In this document: positions 42,123 through 51,551 of the stretch, piece after piece
Position numbering within the stretch: position 1 is the stretch's first letter
How the letters are laid out: every line of letters starts with the position of its first letter
Source of the DNA: Prorocentrum cordatum
Lineage: Eukaryota; Sar; Dinophyceae; Prorocentrales; Prorocentraceae
Reading direction: 5' to 3'
DNA length: 64,000 nucleotides
NCBI GenBank assembly: GCA_963575745.1
Contig: CAUYUJ010020682.1
Coordinates: 28,501-92,500 of the forward strand
The notes under the pieces: model-generated
Told to the model about the DNA's origin: nothing
What the model saw: only the letters and a program-made list of their open reading frames with translations
Database searches by the model: none
Program-made: the position numbers and the translations under genes

Positions 42123-42284
42123 TGCGACTGCCGTTGCCACTGCGACTGTCATCGCGAATGCGACTACGACTGCGAGAACAGCAGAATTCTACAACCGGAT
42201 TCTCATCCGAATCTTAAGGGGAATGCTTCCAGATATGCTCCTACACATCGATGTTAGGTTGCTTTGCCGGGATATTTTTTTTTG

Positions 42285-43230
42285 CAAATCCCCACTATCC
42301 CATCCAGAAACGATGCCCGGAGGAATTGCCTAGACCAGGGAAGTGGGCAGCATACAGAGGAAGCCATTATGAGACATCTTGGGATATCTGGAGCCATATG
42401 AGAGGTCATCTTGGGCTCGCCCAGGCGCTCTTGGAGTCGTCTTAATCAGTACTCCCCCCCAAGAGGCCAACATGTGGCTAAAACCTTTGTGGGATCAATG
42501 ATTTGGCATTCTCGCCGAGGCCTCTTGGAACATCTTGTGTGCCTCTTGGGGGTTCTCAGTCGGCCTCTTGGGGCTCTCTTGGGGGCCTCCTGGGGGCCTG
42601 TTGGGGGCCTCTTGGGGCCATCTTGGGGCCATCTTGGGACCTCTTGGGGCCTCCTGGGCGCTTCTTGGGGCCACCTCGGTGGAGATCGATCAAACAAGCG
42701 GGGAGTATTAATTAGCGTCGCCCCCCAGGAGGCCAAACTGGGGCCAAAACCTTTGTAAAATCAGTTTTTTCGGCTTCCTCGCCGAGGCCGTTTTGGCATT
42801 CTCGCCGAGGCCTCTTGGAGCATCTTGGGTGCCTCTGGGGGTTCTCTTGGGGCCGGGGTTCTCTTGGGGGCCTCCTGGGGGCCTTTTGGGGGCCTCTTGG
42901 GGCCATCTTGGGGCCATCTTGGGACCTCCTGGGGCCTCCTGGGCGCTTCTTGGGGTCATCTTGGAGAAGATCTATCAAAGAAGTGCGGAGCATGAATTAG
43001 CCTCGCCCCCCCAGGAGGCCAAATTGAGGCCAACACCTTAGTACAATCAATGATGTTGGCTTCCTCGCCGAGGCCGTGTTGGACGCTCTGACACCTCGCG
43101 GCCCCCCCCTCCAGGTCCACGGGGAGGGGGTCGGGGGAGGGGTAAACCCCTCTCCCGAAGGGGAAGAAGGAGGGATGGAAGAGGAAACGCCCTCAACCAC
43201 CGACGCCCAGAGGGCTGGTGGGATTTGTGG
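42285..43230. repeat. Two consecutive GGGGCCATCTTGG modules
   Basis: Modules at about 42295-42790 and 42790-43230 repeat the order seen at 33.2 kb (GATCGATCAAA..., GCCCCCCAGGAGGCCAAA, CTCGCCGAGGCC). The second ends with CCAGGTCCACGGGGAGGGGG and the phrase shared with 34.4 kb. Confidence 0.8.
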
Positions 43231-44132
43231 TGTTGGCCGCATCGTGTGACCGTTGGTCCGCCCTGGGGCATGCGTGACAATGGAGCAGCCTGGACGGTGT
43301 GCCCTCGTTGGCCCCGAGCTGGTTGTTTCTGGCCCAGGGCCTCCCGTCGCGTCCTTTTCCTCCTTCTCACCTTCCTTCTCTTCGTATCGCCTCCTTTCCA
43401 CCGGGCAGACTGCCTCTATCAGGGGAGCAAGAGGTCATGATGTTGAAGCTCTTCCATATCTGTACGGGCTACATAAACGAGGGCCACTAGATGTTGCGGA
43501 AGGCCGGGATCGCATCCTGAACCATTTGCATCGTGACATCATTATCATCCTAGCCTGGCTGTTGGTTTGTTCCCAGACTCCCGACGTCGTGTTTGCTCAC
43601 ATTGTTGACCCCCGGAGGTTTGGACCCCTTCTCGGGGACCAGCTTGTCGTTGCGAGCCGTTTTCTGACGGTCCCGAGGCCCGGTGAGGGCCCCCGGATGC
43701 TACCTACGGTCAGGAACTTTCGGATACCATGTCGCTCCGCCTGTTCTGGCCCACCACGCTTCGGTGCGACACGCTATCTGCGGTCCCGACGCGTCGACGT
43801 CCCGAGGCTGGGGCCGCCGCCGCCGCGACACGCGCGTGAAGCAAAAGTTCCCAACCGCGAAAGACCGTTTGTATTTTTTGTTTCGCGACGCGAGGGGGTC
43901 TGGATCTGCGCGCCGTCTACCCGAGAGGCCCAGAGGGCGGCCCTGGGCCAGACTGGCCTGCACGGCCGCAATACCGCCTCCTTCGACCCCGCGTCCACGC
44001 TGGTGCGCCCCGCGATGCGGATCTTCTACGGCCCGAAGCAGAAGACCTACGACGCCGACATCCGCCCGGACGACGTCGTCGTGGTGCCGGGCTTCTCGTG
44101 CGACGAGGAGCTGGGCCTCCCAGATGGGGTCC
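43231..44132. other. No recognised gene; open frame of unknown value
   Basis: A plus frame is open from 43253 to 44797, but it crosses the palindrome at 44133-44276 and the (AGC)n tract and shows no known domain. The sentence CACCACGCTTCGGTGCGACACGCT-like at about 43752-43775 (shown in part) recurs at 63098-63121. Confidence 0.4.
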
Positions 44133-44276
44133 GAGCAGATGGGGTCGACGGGTGGGGCCGCAACGCCGATGCATCGCCGATGCTGCTCGATGTGGAGCTC
44201 GATGCATCGCCGATGCGCCACCGATGCATCGCCGATGCTTCGGCGTTGCGGCGCGGTCCTCCGACCCCATCTGCTC
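44133..44276. mobile_element. MITE-like 144-bp inverted repeat
   Basis: GAGCAGATGGGGTCG (44133-44147) and CGACCCCATCTGCTC (44262-44276) are perfect inverted repeats. An inner pair, 44158-44183 with 44227-44252, matches at 24 of 26 positions around CCGCAACGCCGA and GCATCG repeats. No coding capacity. A diverged half-copy in opposite orientation lies at 22323-22440. Confidence 0.75.
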
Positions 44277-44616
44277 GATGCCCTTTGGAAGGCCTCCGGA
44301 GGACGACCTGCGGCTCTACACGGCGATGGCGGAGGAGCGGCCGCGGGGGGCGGGCGCGCCGAGCTGCTCGGTGCGAGAGCCCAGCTGTAAGCGCGACGGT
44401 GCTGGCGCCTCCGCTCCCTCCGCCTTGTGGAGGCCGCGTATGGGGGGGAGCGGTCAGTGGGGGGGTGCTGTCCTCCCCGTCCGTCGCGTCTCCCTCGCAT
44501 CCAGGGGAAGCCACCCCTGTCGGTTGGTGGTTCCACCTTGAAAAGGCCTTGCGTCCCTACATGCTTCCTCGGGGCAGGGCTGGGGACGGCTTCAGGCTTA
44601 CGACCCAGTCCGCCGT

Positions 44617-44617
<1 letters not shown>

Positions 44618-44680
<63 letters not shown>
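44618..44680. repeat. (AGC)21 microsatellite
   Basis: Uninterrupted AGC triplets 128 bp upstream of the tyrosine-recombinase element. Confidence 0.95.
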
Positions 44681-44682
<2 letters not shown>

Positions 44683-44808
44683 TGGGGGGGGGAGGAAGGC
44701 AGCCAGGGCTGCCGAGAAGGGGCCCTTGAGGGGCCGTCGAGGGGCCCTTGAGGGGCCCAGAAGGGTCCTTTCCTTCTCGCCCGATCCTTTCCCCTGAGGG
44801 TGCAGCAC

Positions 44809-44914
44809 CTTGTATAGTCTGATTGGTTGTAGACTGCAGGTTAAGTGGGAGGGGGTGTGGGCTCAGGTAGCCATTTTGGGTCCGTAGCGTTCGGCTCTGG
44901 CCGACGCGCGGGTG
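44809..44914 (+). repeat. Split direct repeat A1
   Basis: Begins CTTGTATAGTCTGATTGG and ends GACGCGCGGGTG. One base differs from A2 (TAGACTGCAGG against TAGATTGCAGG). It presumably carries the 5' start of the element RNA. Confidence 0.9.
44861..44900 (+). promoter_or_regulatory. Spliced-leader-like sequence in A1
   Basis: GTAGCCATTTTGG (44867-44879) equals 13 bases of the dinoflagellate spliced leader. It is preceded by GGGCTCAG, like the leader's end, and followed by TCCGTAGC...GGCTC (44881-44897), like its two ends with a shortened middle. This resembles tandem relic leaders in retroposed genes. Repeated in A2 at 60047-60086. Confidence 0.5.
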
Positions 44915-44987
44915 TTCCAGGGGGCCGCGGGGCGGCCATAACCACAGCCGTGCTAGTCCGCGGACTAGGTAGCGCGCCTGTGGTGCC

Positions 44988-47900
44988 ATGGCTGTGGGCT
45001 TCCTGGGGGCGCACCTGATGATCTTGGTTACGGGCGGCGCTCTCACGGTCCAAGGGGCACTTGGCTGGCTGCCGTTCGGGCGCGGGGGACAGGAGGTCCC
45101 AGCGCCGACGCCGCCAGCCCTGCCCGGGCCGACAGCGCTGCCGGCAGGCGGTGGGGGGCGAGGCAAGGGGCGAGGACCGCCCGCCAAGCCCGCGCCTGCA
45201 GGGGGAAAGGGGCGAGGGCCGCAGGCCAAGCCCCCGGGGACGCCGGGCGTCCCACCGCCGCCGCGGTCAGGGTCGACTACAACGACCACGACCGCGGGCA
45301 TCGGGCGCGTAGGCGAGGGCGAGCCCACGGGCAGCCCAGCTACGCCGGCGTACGGAGGTAACAACGAGCCCACGGGCGCGCCTGGGCAGCCGTCCGCCCC
45401 GGGAAACCGGACGGGCGATGGTGAGCCTGACCTGCCGCGTGGGCTGGACGGGTATTGGGGGTGGAGTGGTTGGGTCCCGCACCTGCCCCATTGGTGGGCT
45501 GGCCGGAACGTACCCCCACCGCCGCCGCCGCCACCTACCCCGCCCCCGGAGGCGGGGCCGGGTCCCGGTTGGGGCTTCGCAGCCTGGGTCTTCGAGTTCG
45601 TGGGCTACGGAGCGTGGGTAAGCTCCCCCGACCACCCGGGCACGATCCGCACGAGTGGCGGATGGATTGGATCCGCCGTCGACCGCCTGGGCGTTAAGAT
45701 GCTTGGGTACTGGTGGGAGACCGCGGTCCTATGCTTTGCCCTAGGCATCTTCACGTTCGTGTTGGGTGCCCTGGCCTTCATCGTCAACACCGCAGCCCAG
45801 CCTATGCTGTGGGCAGCCGGGGGACTCCGCTGGGCGTGGTACCAGATTACCCGGTGCTGCCAGCGACGCGGAGGCGATGGGCCCGGCGCCCATCTTCCCC
45901 CACCCCCTCCGACTCCCTTGCTGGTGCGCTGGCGCGGGCCGGGCTTGGGCGGCGTGGTGGAGACGGAGTTCTACACAAAGGGGGTCCGCGGCCGAGGGAC
46001 CAATCGGGCGTACAACCACGTGCTTCTGCGCAAGCACGGGCAGGTGGCCCGCATCAGCTGCAACTTCGCGGACCGGTACCGACTGGACCGCCACGGGCTC
46101 AACATCAAGATCGGGCAGGTCCTGGGGTGCACCAGTCGCAAGTGGCGGCTGAACCTCGAGGAGACAGGGAATGTGCATCTATGTCGTGCCGTCGAGTGCG
46201 CCTCCTGTCCAGTGGCGCATCCCATGCATGTCGACCAGTACGCGGCCATTGACCACACACAGATCGTGGACTTGGCTGAGCACGGAAAGGCCACGGCCTG
46301 CCGGGCAGTCGGCGTGGGACTCCGGAAGGTATTCGGGGTCGTCAAGTGGCTGCTTTGCTCACCCTGGTCGGTTCTCGGATGGCTGTGCCGGGGCCGGCCG
46401 GAGCCCCGCTACATCACCGACGCCACGGGCTATCGCCGCCTGGACATCGATTCGGAGAGCGAGGTGGAGGCGGAGGAGCGCCCCTGCCAAGCCGCACAAG
46501 TTGGGGTGCAGCTCGCGGGTGGCGCACGCCCCCTCCAGCCGGAGGGGTGCGGCGACCGAGGGATGCAGGAGGCTACTGTTCTGCTGCAGGAGGACGCGGA
46601 GGTGTCGGACGTCCCCCGGCCGGGGCATTGTCTCAATGCACAGGTGCACCTCTGCGCCCACCATGCGCAGAAGTATCGGTCTACCCTGATCGGCCGCAAG
46701 TGCAGCCTCCCCACTTGTCTCCGCATGGCGAAGGGTAGCTGCGGGGGGGCCCCGATGTGCGGGGAACATCTCCGACGGGACGAGGGTCACACCGTGCGCG
46801 TCGAAGCGACGGTCCAACCTGGGATCCTCGGGGGCCTGCGCCGCCGCATGCGGGCGCGGGCTCCAAGCCCCGCCAGGGCGCGCGATTGGACCGCGCACGC
46901 TGCCGATGGGGTTGGCATAGCGCCCGGGCCGGTCTACCCCCCGCCTCTACCTCCCCCCGCTGCACCGCCACCGCCCGCCGTGGCCCCATCTGTCGACGTG
47001 GGGCCCACGGGGGCGCAAGCCCTAGCCTCTGGGCCGCAGCCGCGTCGCACACGCTCCGCGGAAGCAAGGGCCAGCGGACGCTCACGGTCTGCCGACCGCG
47101 GAGCCCCGGGCGATCGGATCGCCCATCACGGGTGGCTTCAGGAGCCCCTACTCGTGAAGGTCTGCCCGATACTTCCGGGCGACCCTCGGGGAGCCGAGGA
47201 GGCGTGCGGCGCGCCCCCGGCGAGTCCTTGGTTTATTCTATTGGGAGAATGCGAGGGGCTCGACGCACGGGGCACTGGCGGGGACGCCCGACTTATCATC
47301 GGGACTAGCCTCGAGGGCGTCAGGGTGGAGGTCCCAGCCAGCGAAGTCGTACGGCACCCCCCTCCGCTGGAGGACGGGCGCTACCCGATAGATTGGATCA
47401 ATCGGCTGCTGTACGAGGTCCCCCAAGGGGCTCGGGAAGTGGGGTTGCGTGTCATCGCCCGCCACATCCCGCAGGATCTGCTGGCGATGTTACGCCAGGA
47501 GCAGTGGGACGGTGTGGGCGTGGAAAGCGCGAGCGGCTGGAGGCGGCGCTACCTGACGAACACGGAGCGCCAGCAGCTGCAGCACGACCCGGTGCGCACA
47601 CTCGGCCACCATCGGCGGGGCGGCGCGCAGGGGGCGCAGCCTGCGCCCGGGATGGAGGGCTTGCCCCGTCCAGCCCCCGCGGCGGCACCGTCGCGCTTGG
47701 CGGCGGCCGCCGCCGGCGTGAGCGAGGATGCTGAGGAGCCCGACCCACTCGAAATGTTCATGGATTCCTTGCGAGCCGAGGATCTCAAAGGACGGGGGGG
47801 CCAAGCGGCGGCCCTCAGTGCATTAGGTATGGCCGCGGACCTGCTCGGGGTTCCGCTTGATCAGGCGGAACGGCAGCTGCGGCGGAGGGTCGCACAGGTG

Positions 47901-50900
47901 GCAGCGGCGGGCCCACTGGGGTCCGACCTGGAGCGCGCCCTCGCGGATTTGGAGGATGCGCAGCTGGAAGCGCGCGCGCGGGAGCGTGCTGCGGCCGCCG
48001 ACAAGGTTCCCCTGCAGGGCAGCCTCTCACGCGAGGGGTCGCGGAGTCGCTCGGCGCGGGGACGGGATCCCAGCCCGAAGCAGGGACCCCGACGCGAGCT
48101 CTTCGGGGCCATGCCCCCCATCCAACCCACGGGCCCACGACGGGGCTTGCTGGGTGATCGGGACCTGCTGGCACGCGATGGACGCGGGGGGGCCGCTCGT
48201 GGGGCCAATCCGCTCCTCGACGGGGCCTCGGTCCTTGGCCACCTCACTGGCCAGACGCCCCACGGGGGCGGCCTGGGTGGGGAGCGAGCTGGGGGTCCAG
48301 ACGACGCCGGGGCGGCGGGCGCCCTGGGCGGGCTTACAGCCGAGGCCGAAGCCCAGATCATCGAGCGCCTGGATCGCCAGAACCGCCTCACCGAACGCCA
48401 CGTCCTCGCCGCCGAGCGGCAGGCGCGGGCCACCGAGGGCGACAAGAAGGCCCGGGGCACCAGGGCAGGGATCGGTCGGGACGAGGAACTTGATCTTTAC
48501 ATAGCCCGGGGATGCAACACCTTCGTGGTTGAGGCCTGCGAGGGGATCACGGGGAAGGACTTGTTCGACTCTCTCAAGCGCATGTGTGCGCACTCCAAGA
48601 GCACGCTCAAGACGATCGGGTTTCCCTGCCTGGTTACCAACCGTGTGGCGCACGGCTACGCGGCGCTCGCCTTCGGGACGGGCCCTCACGACCTGGCGGT
48701 GGACGACTGCGTCCCCGCGCGTGACGAGGACTTCGATGGCTATCGGCTCCCTGTGGACGACAAGCTGGAGCCCCGCCAGCGGCCCGCCACCCACATGGCG
48801 ACCTGGTTCAAGAGGGCCCGGTGCGAGATCCAGATGTTCGAGTCCATCGTAGGGGTCGCACATGGGGCGGAGCGTCGGCGGTCGTTAGGGTTCTTGGAGG
48901 CGGCCTTCGAGAGGGACCCCTCGGAGTTCCCAGACCATTGGGTCAAGGATCTGTGGGAAGAGCTCCGAAGCACCTGGGTCGAGGAGTTACGGGAGCTGAG
49001 GCGTCGGCTCTGCCGAGAGCTCGACACCGAGAACCCGAGGAGGGAGGACATCAAGTACATCCTACTCATGCCGGAGAACGGCTACGATTTGCCCCGAACG
49101 TTCGACCTCGGGGACCCGAACGCCTACTACCAGCAGGTGGTCGTGCCCCGGCGCAAGGCCGCACTCACGCGCCTCCTCAATGGGCAGCTGAACGCCCACC
49201 TCACGAAGCGACCGCCCAAAGCGGGAGGGAGCGAGGAAATGGGCGATCCCCGGCCCACGGCGCAGGGGGATGACAGGCCCAAGGCGGGGGCTGGGCCCCA
49301 GCCGAAGGCGGGGCCCAAGGCGGGCACCGGGGCCCCAGCGGGGACAGCCCCCAAGAGGGCGTACCCAGCGGGCAAGGAACTAACACGCCCGGAGCGTACG
49401 CGATCCGTGGCGCATGCGCCCCGCAATAAGGACAACGTCCCTATCTGCTGGGGGGCCACCACGCACATGGGCTGCTCGCGGAAGGCTTGCGATTGCCCTA
49501 ACTCCCATGACCCCATCAAGTCAACGCGCGGATTGGACTACTCGGTAGTCATGCAGCTCACGAGGCGCGGGGGGCTCCTTGGGACGCCCCGGATCGATCC
49601 CAAGCAGGTGGATGGGATGATTGCGCAGCTGCGCTCGCAAGCCAAGGCAGCCGAGGCCGAGAAGGTTGGCGAGGACACTTCCCCACCTGCTGCCCCTGAC
49701 TCCCAGAAGGAAAAGGGCCGTGGCCGTGGCAGCGGCTCGCGAGCAGCGGGCGACCCGGGCCCGGGGCAGGCCCCGGACGACTACACCGCGCTCCAGCTTA
49801 CCGCGATGGAATCTGACCTCCGGGAAGCGGTTAAGGGCCCCGACTTCGGATGGCTCGAAGACCACGACCGCCCGCGCGCGGCGGCCACTTGGGACGCCCA
49901 GCCCGCGGGTGATGGGCCGGAGCTTCGCCTCAAACTCATGCAGGAGCTCGAATCCGAGGGCATCTTCGCGCCCCTGAAGGGGGCCAGCGAGTACTTGCAG
50001 AGCCACGTGCGCGGGCGCGTCTTGGGGGCGCGCCTGCGCGGGGAGCGGCTCACCCTGGAGCGAGCCCTCGAGGAAGCCGTGGACCGAGGCCATCGGGGTC
50101 TCAGCAGCGAGGCAGCCGACCTGCATGAGGCGCTTAGTTGCGCCGCAGGATACGTCACCGAGGGCGGGGCCGAGGTTGGCCCGGTTGCGTGGGACACCGA
50201 CGGGCTGATAGGCCGCGGGTCCTATACCTTCTGGGACGGGGACACCCGCATCCAGTGGGACTTCATCGACTACCGGGACCGCCTCGGCCCTACAGAGGAG
50301 ATGGGCCAGGCGATGGGCCTGGAGGTGGGCGACACCGAGGAGCGGCAGTGCCTGCTACTGCACGTAGCTGCGGGGGTGCTCCTGCTACGCGCGGGCGAGG
50401 GCACAGGTGAGCCCAGCCCGGACGCGGTGCAGCAATTGCCCGCGACGTATCGCCATGCACTATGGGAGGAGGCCCATGAGGCCTTGCGTGCCCTGGGCGA
50501 CTCCCCACCGTGGATCACGGCCCTGGAGGCCGATGTCCGCTCCTACGTCCATGATGCGGTGCACCCGCACCACGACAAGGACTATCGCTGCCTGGCAGCA
50601 TGCCCCGTCGCCGACCTCGACGCCGTCACGCTCCAGGCGCACCGTGTCAACGGCAGTGGGCGCCTATGCGTGGACCACCTAATGGGGACGGGTGTCGGCG
50701 CGGAGGATCACGTAATCCCGCCCCTGATCTGGCGTGGCCATATGCGCGCCTTGCGCCCACGCTCCCACGCGGAGGCGGCGGCCCTAGGCCAGCGCTGGGG
50801 GCGCGCAGGACGCCTGTCCCGCGAGATCGTAAGTGTCGGCTGGCGCGAGATGCTCGATGAAGGCCCGGACGTTGAACCCACCGTCCCGGGCAAGAGCGCG

Positions 50901-51551
50901 CCCTGCACCCACTGCAAGGCAGCGGAAGGTCGGGCGGGCCGCGCAGTGGGACGCGCGCCAGCCTCGTTCGGGGAACATCCAGCCGACGTCCAGGCACGCC
51001 TCCTGGAGGCGAACGCGATGCCAATTCGACACGACCCCGCGTTCGCGTACGGTTTGATCGCCCAGGAGGTGTACGCCGGTTCGGGAAATTGGTCGGCCGC
51101 GCTTCGCGCCGAGGGCATCCGGGTGCTGGAGCCGATCGAATATTACGACGACCCCCTCCGAGAGTCCGGCCCACGGCCGGATCATGACACCCTCGACCCA
51201 GCGGTTCGCGCGCGCCTACAGGAGGCCGCACGGACCCCCATGGGCCCCGACGTGGCCAACGTTTGGTGCTGGGGTACCCCGTGTGGCTCGTACACCGACC
51301 TCGGGCTCATGACCCAGCCGGGCGGGACCCCGCAGGGCACCCGCACGTGGGAGCATCCCGAGGGGGATGGCTCCAAAGAGTTCGAGCGCGTGGGTAACAG
51401 CGCTACACACAGTTCACGTGCGACACCTGCCGCATCCTACACGACGCCGGCAAGGAGTTTCTCATCGAGTCCTCCTGCCCCTCGGGCCGCTACCCCAAGA
51501 TTTGGGACCAGGCCCCGATGCACGAGCTGCGTCGAGCGACGGGGGCCATGA
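44988..51551 (+). CDS. Giant Gag-like ORF1 protein with CCCH finger and methyltransferase-like end
   Basis: The ATG at 44988 lies 74 bp after A1. Seen: a hydrophobic, signal-like N-terminus (residues 1-25), a Pro/Gly-rich region, a transmembrane-like segment near 247-268 and a Cys/His-rich segment near 547-595. A Pro/Ser-rich stretch and a globular Gag-like region (about 1165-1410) come next, then a CCCH finger C-x8-C-x6-C-x3-H near 1487-1507. A region near 1860-1920 ends in GHMRAL. At about 2027-2110, EVYAGSGNWSAALRAEGIRV is followed by WCWGTPCGSYTDLGL. These resemble the glycine-rich SAM-binding motif and the PC motif of DNA methyltransferases; that family is inferred. The coherent frame leaves this ORF near 51405, inside a short CA repeat, and continues in the next ORF, so the last 48 or so residues are probably spurious. 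It likely packages element RNA. Confidence 0.75.
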   Translation: MAVGFLGAHLMILVTGGALTVQGALGWLPFGRGGQEVPAPTPPALPGPTALPAGGGGRGKGRGPPAKPAPAGGKGRGPQAKPPGTPGVPPPPRSGSTTTTTTAGIGRVGEGEPTGSPATPAYGGNNEPTGAPGQPSAPGNRTGDGEPDLPRGLDGYWGWSGWVPHLPHWWAGRNVPPPPPPPPTPPPEAGPGPGWGFAAWVFEFVGYGAWVSSPDHPGTIRTSGGWIGSAVDRLGVKMLGYWWETAVLCFALGIFTFVLGALAFIVNTAAQPMLWAAGGLRWAWYQITRCCQRRGGDGPGAHLPPPPPTPLLVRWRGPGLGGVVETEFYTKGVRGRGTNRAYNHVLLRKHGQVARISCNFADRYRLDRHGLNIKIGQVLGCTSRKWRLNLEETGNVHLCRAVECASCPVAHPMHVDQYAAIDHTQIVDLAEHGKATACRAVGVGLRKVFGVVKWLLCSPWSVLGWLCRGRPEPRYITDATGYRRLDIDSESEVEAEERPCQAAQVGVQLAGGARPLQPEGCGDRGMQEATVLLQEDAEVSDVPRPGHCLNAQVHLCAHHAQKYRSTLIGRKCSLPTCLRMAKGSCGGAPMCGEHLRRDEGHTVRVEATVQPGILGGLRRRMRARAPSPARARDWTAHAADGVGIAPGPVYPPPLPPPAAPPPPAVAPSVDVGPTGAQALASGPQPRRTRSAEARASGRSRSADRGAPGDRIAHHGWLQEPLLVKVCPILPGDPRGAEEACGAPPASPWFILLGECEGLDARGTGGDARLIIGTSLEGVRVEVPASEVVRHPPPLEDGRYPIDWINRLLYEVPQGAREVGLRVIARHIPQDLLAMLRQEQWDGVGVESASGWRRRYLTNTERQQLQHDPVRTLGHHRRGGAQGAQPAPGMEGLPRPAPAAAPSRLAAAAAGVSEDAEEPDPLEMFMDSLRAEDLKGRGGQAAALSALGMAADLLGVPLDQAERQLRRRVAQVAAAGPLGSDLERALADLEDAQLEARARERAAAADKVPLQGSLSREGSRSRSARGRDPSPKQGPRRELFGAMPPIQPTGPRRGLLGDRDLLARDGRGGAARGANPLLDGASVLGHLTGQTPHGGGLGGERAGGPDDAGAAGALGGLTAEAEAQIIERLDRQNRLTERHVLAAERQARATEGDKKARGTRAGIGRDEELDLYIARGCNTFVVEACEGITGKDLFDSLKRMCAHSKSTLKTIGFPCLVTNRVAHGYAALAFGTGPHDLAVDDCVPARDEDFDGYRLPVDDKLEPRQRPATHMATWFKRARCEIQMFESIVGVAHGAERRRSLGFLEAAFERDPSEFPDHWVKDLWEELRSTWVEELRELRRRLCRELDTENPRREDIKYILLMPENGYDLPRTFDLGDPNAYYQQVVVPRRKAALTRLLNGQLNAHLTKRPPKAGGSEEMGDPRPTAQGDDRPKAGAGPQPKAGPKAGTGAPAGTAPKRAYPAGKELTRPERTRSVAHAPRNKDNVPICWGATTHMGCSRKACDCPNSHDPIKSTRGLDYSVVMQLTRRGGLLGTPRIDPKQVDGMIAQLRSQAKAAEAEKVGEDTSPPAAPDSQKEKGRGRGSGSRAAGDPGPGQAPDDYTALQLTAMESDLREAVKGPDFGWLEDHDRPRAAATWDAQPAGDGPELRLKLMQELESEGIFAPLKGASEYLQSHVRGRVLGARLRGERLTLERALEEAVDRGHRGLSSEAADLHEALSCAAGYVTEGGAEVGPVAWDTDGLIGRGSYTFWDGDTRIQWDFIDYRDRLGPTEEMGQAMGLEVGDTEERQCLLLHVAAGVLLLRAGEGTGEPSPDAVQQLPATYRHALWEEAHEALRALGDSPPWITALEADVRSYVHDAVHPHHDKDYRCLAACPVADLDAVTLQAHRVNGSGRLCVDHLMGTGVGAEDHVIPPLIWRGHMRALRPRSHAEAAALGQRWGRAGRLSREIVSVGWREMLDEGPDVEPTVPGKSAPCTHCKAAEGRAGRAVGRAPASFGEHPADVQARLLEANAMPIRHDPAFAYGLIAQEVYAGSGNWSAALRAEGIRVLEPIEYYDDPLRESGPRPDHDTLDPAVRARLQEAARTPMGPDVANVWCWGTPCGSYTDLGLMTQPGGTPQGTRTWEHPEGDGSKEFERVGNSATHSSRATPAASYTTPARSFSSSPPAPRAATPRFGTRPRCTSCVERRGP

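Larger units (their letters stand above)
40050..42259. mobile_element. Composite satellite-bearing repeat, copy II
   Basis: Same organisation as copy I, with CCTAACATCGAAG (40050-40062) and the inverted CATCGATGTTAGG (42246-42258). Both ends carry ATC where copy I carries AGC, so each copy keeps its own complementary pair. It contains GATAGGTTTCTAGT, a short ACATTACTTCA repeat, six 73-bp units, about 1.47 kb of GGCTGA satellite and the conserved right flank (42165-42245). The homology runs on to GGTTGCTTTGCCGGGATA. Confidence 0.7.

Noticed and set aside
40221-42152. 643-codon minus-strand open frame
   Set aside because: Same satellite artefact in composite copy II.
43253-44797. 514-codon plus-strand frame
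   Set aside because: It crosses a MITE-like palindrome and (AGC)21 and lacks any recognisable domain.
49965-49990. CCCC-TGAA-GGGG dyad in the YR element ORF1
   Set aside because: Only about 5 bp of arm; expected by chance in GC-rich coding DNA.
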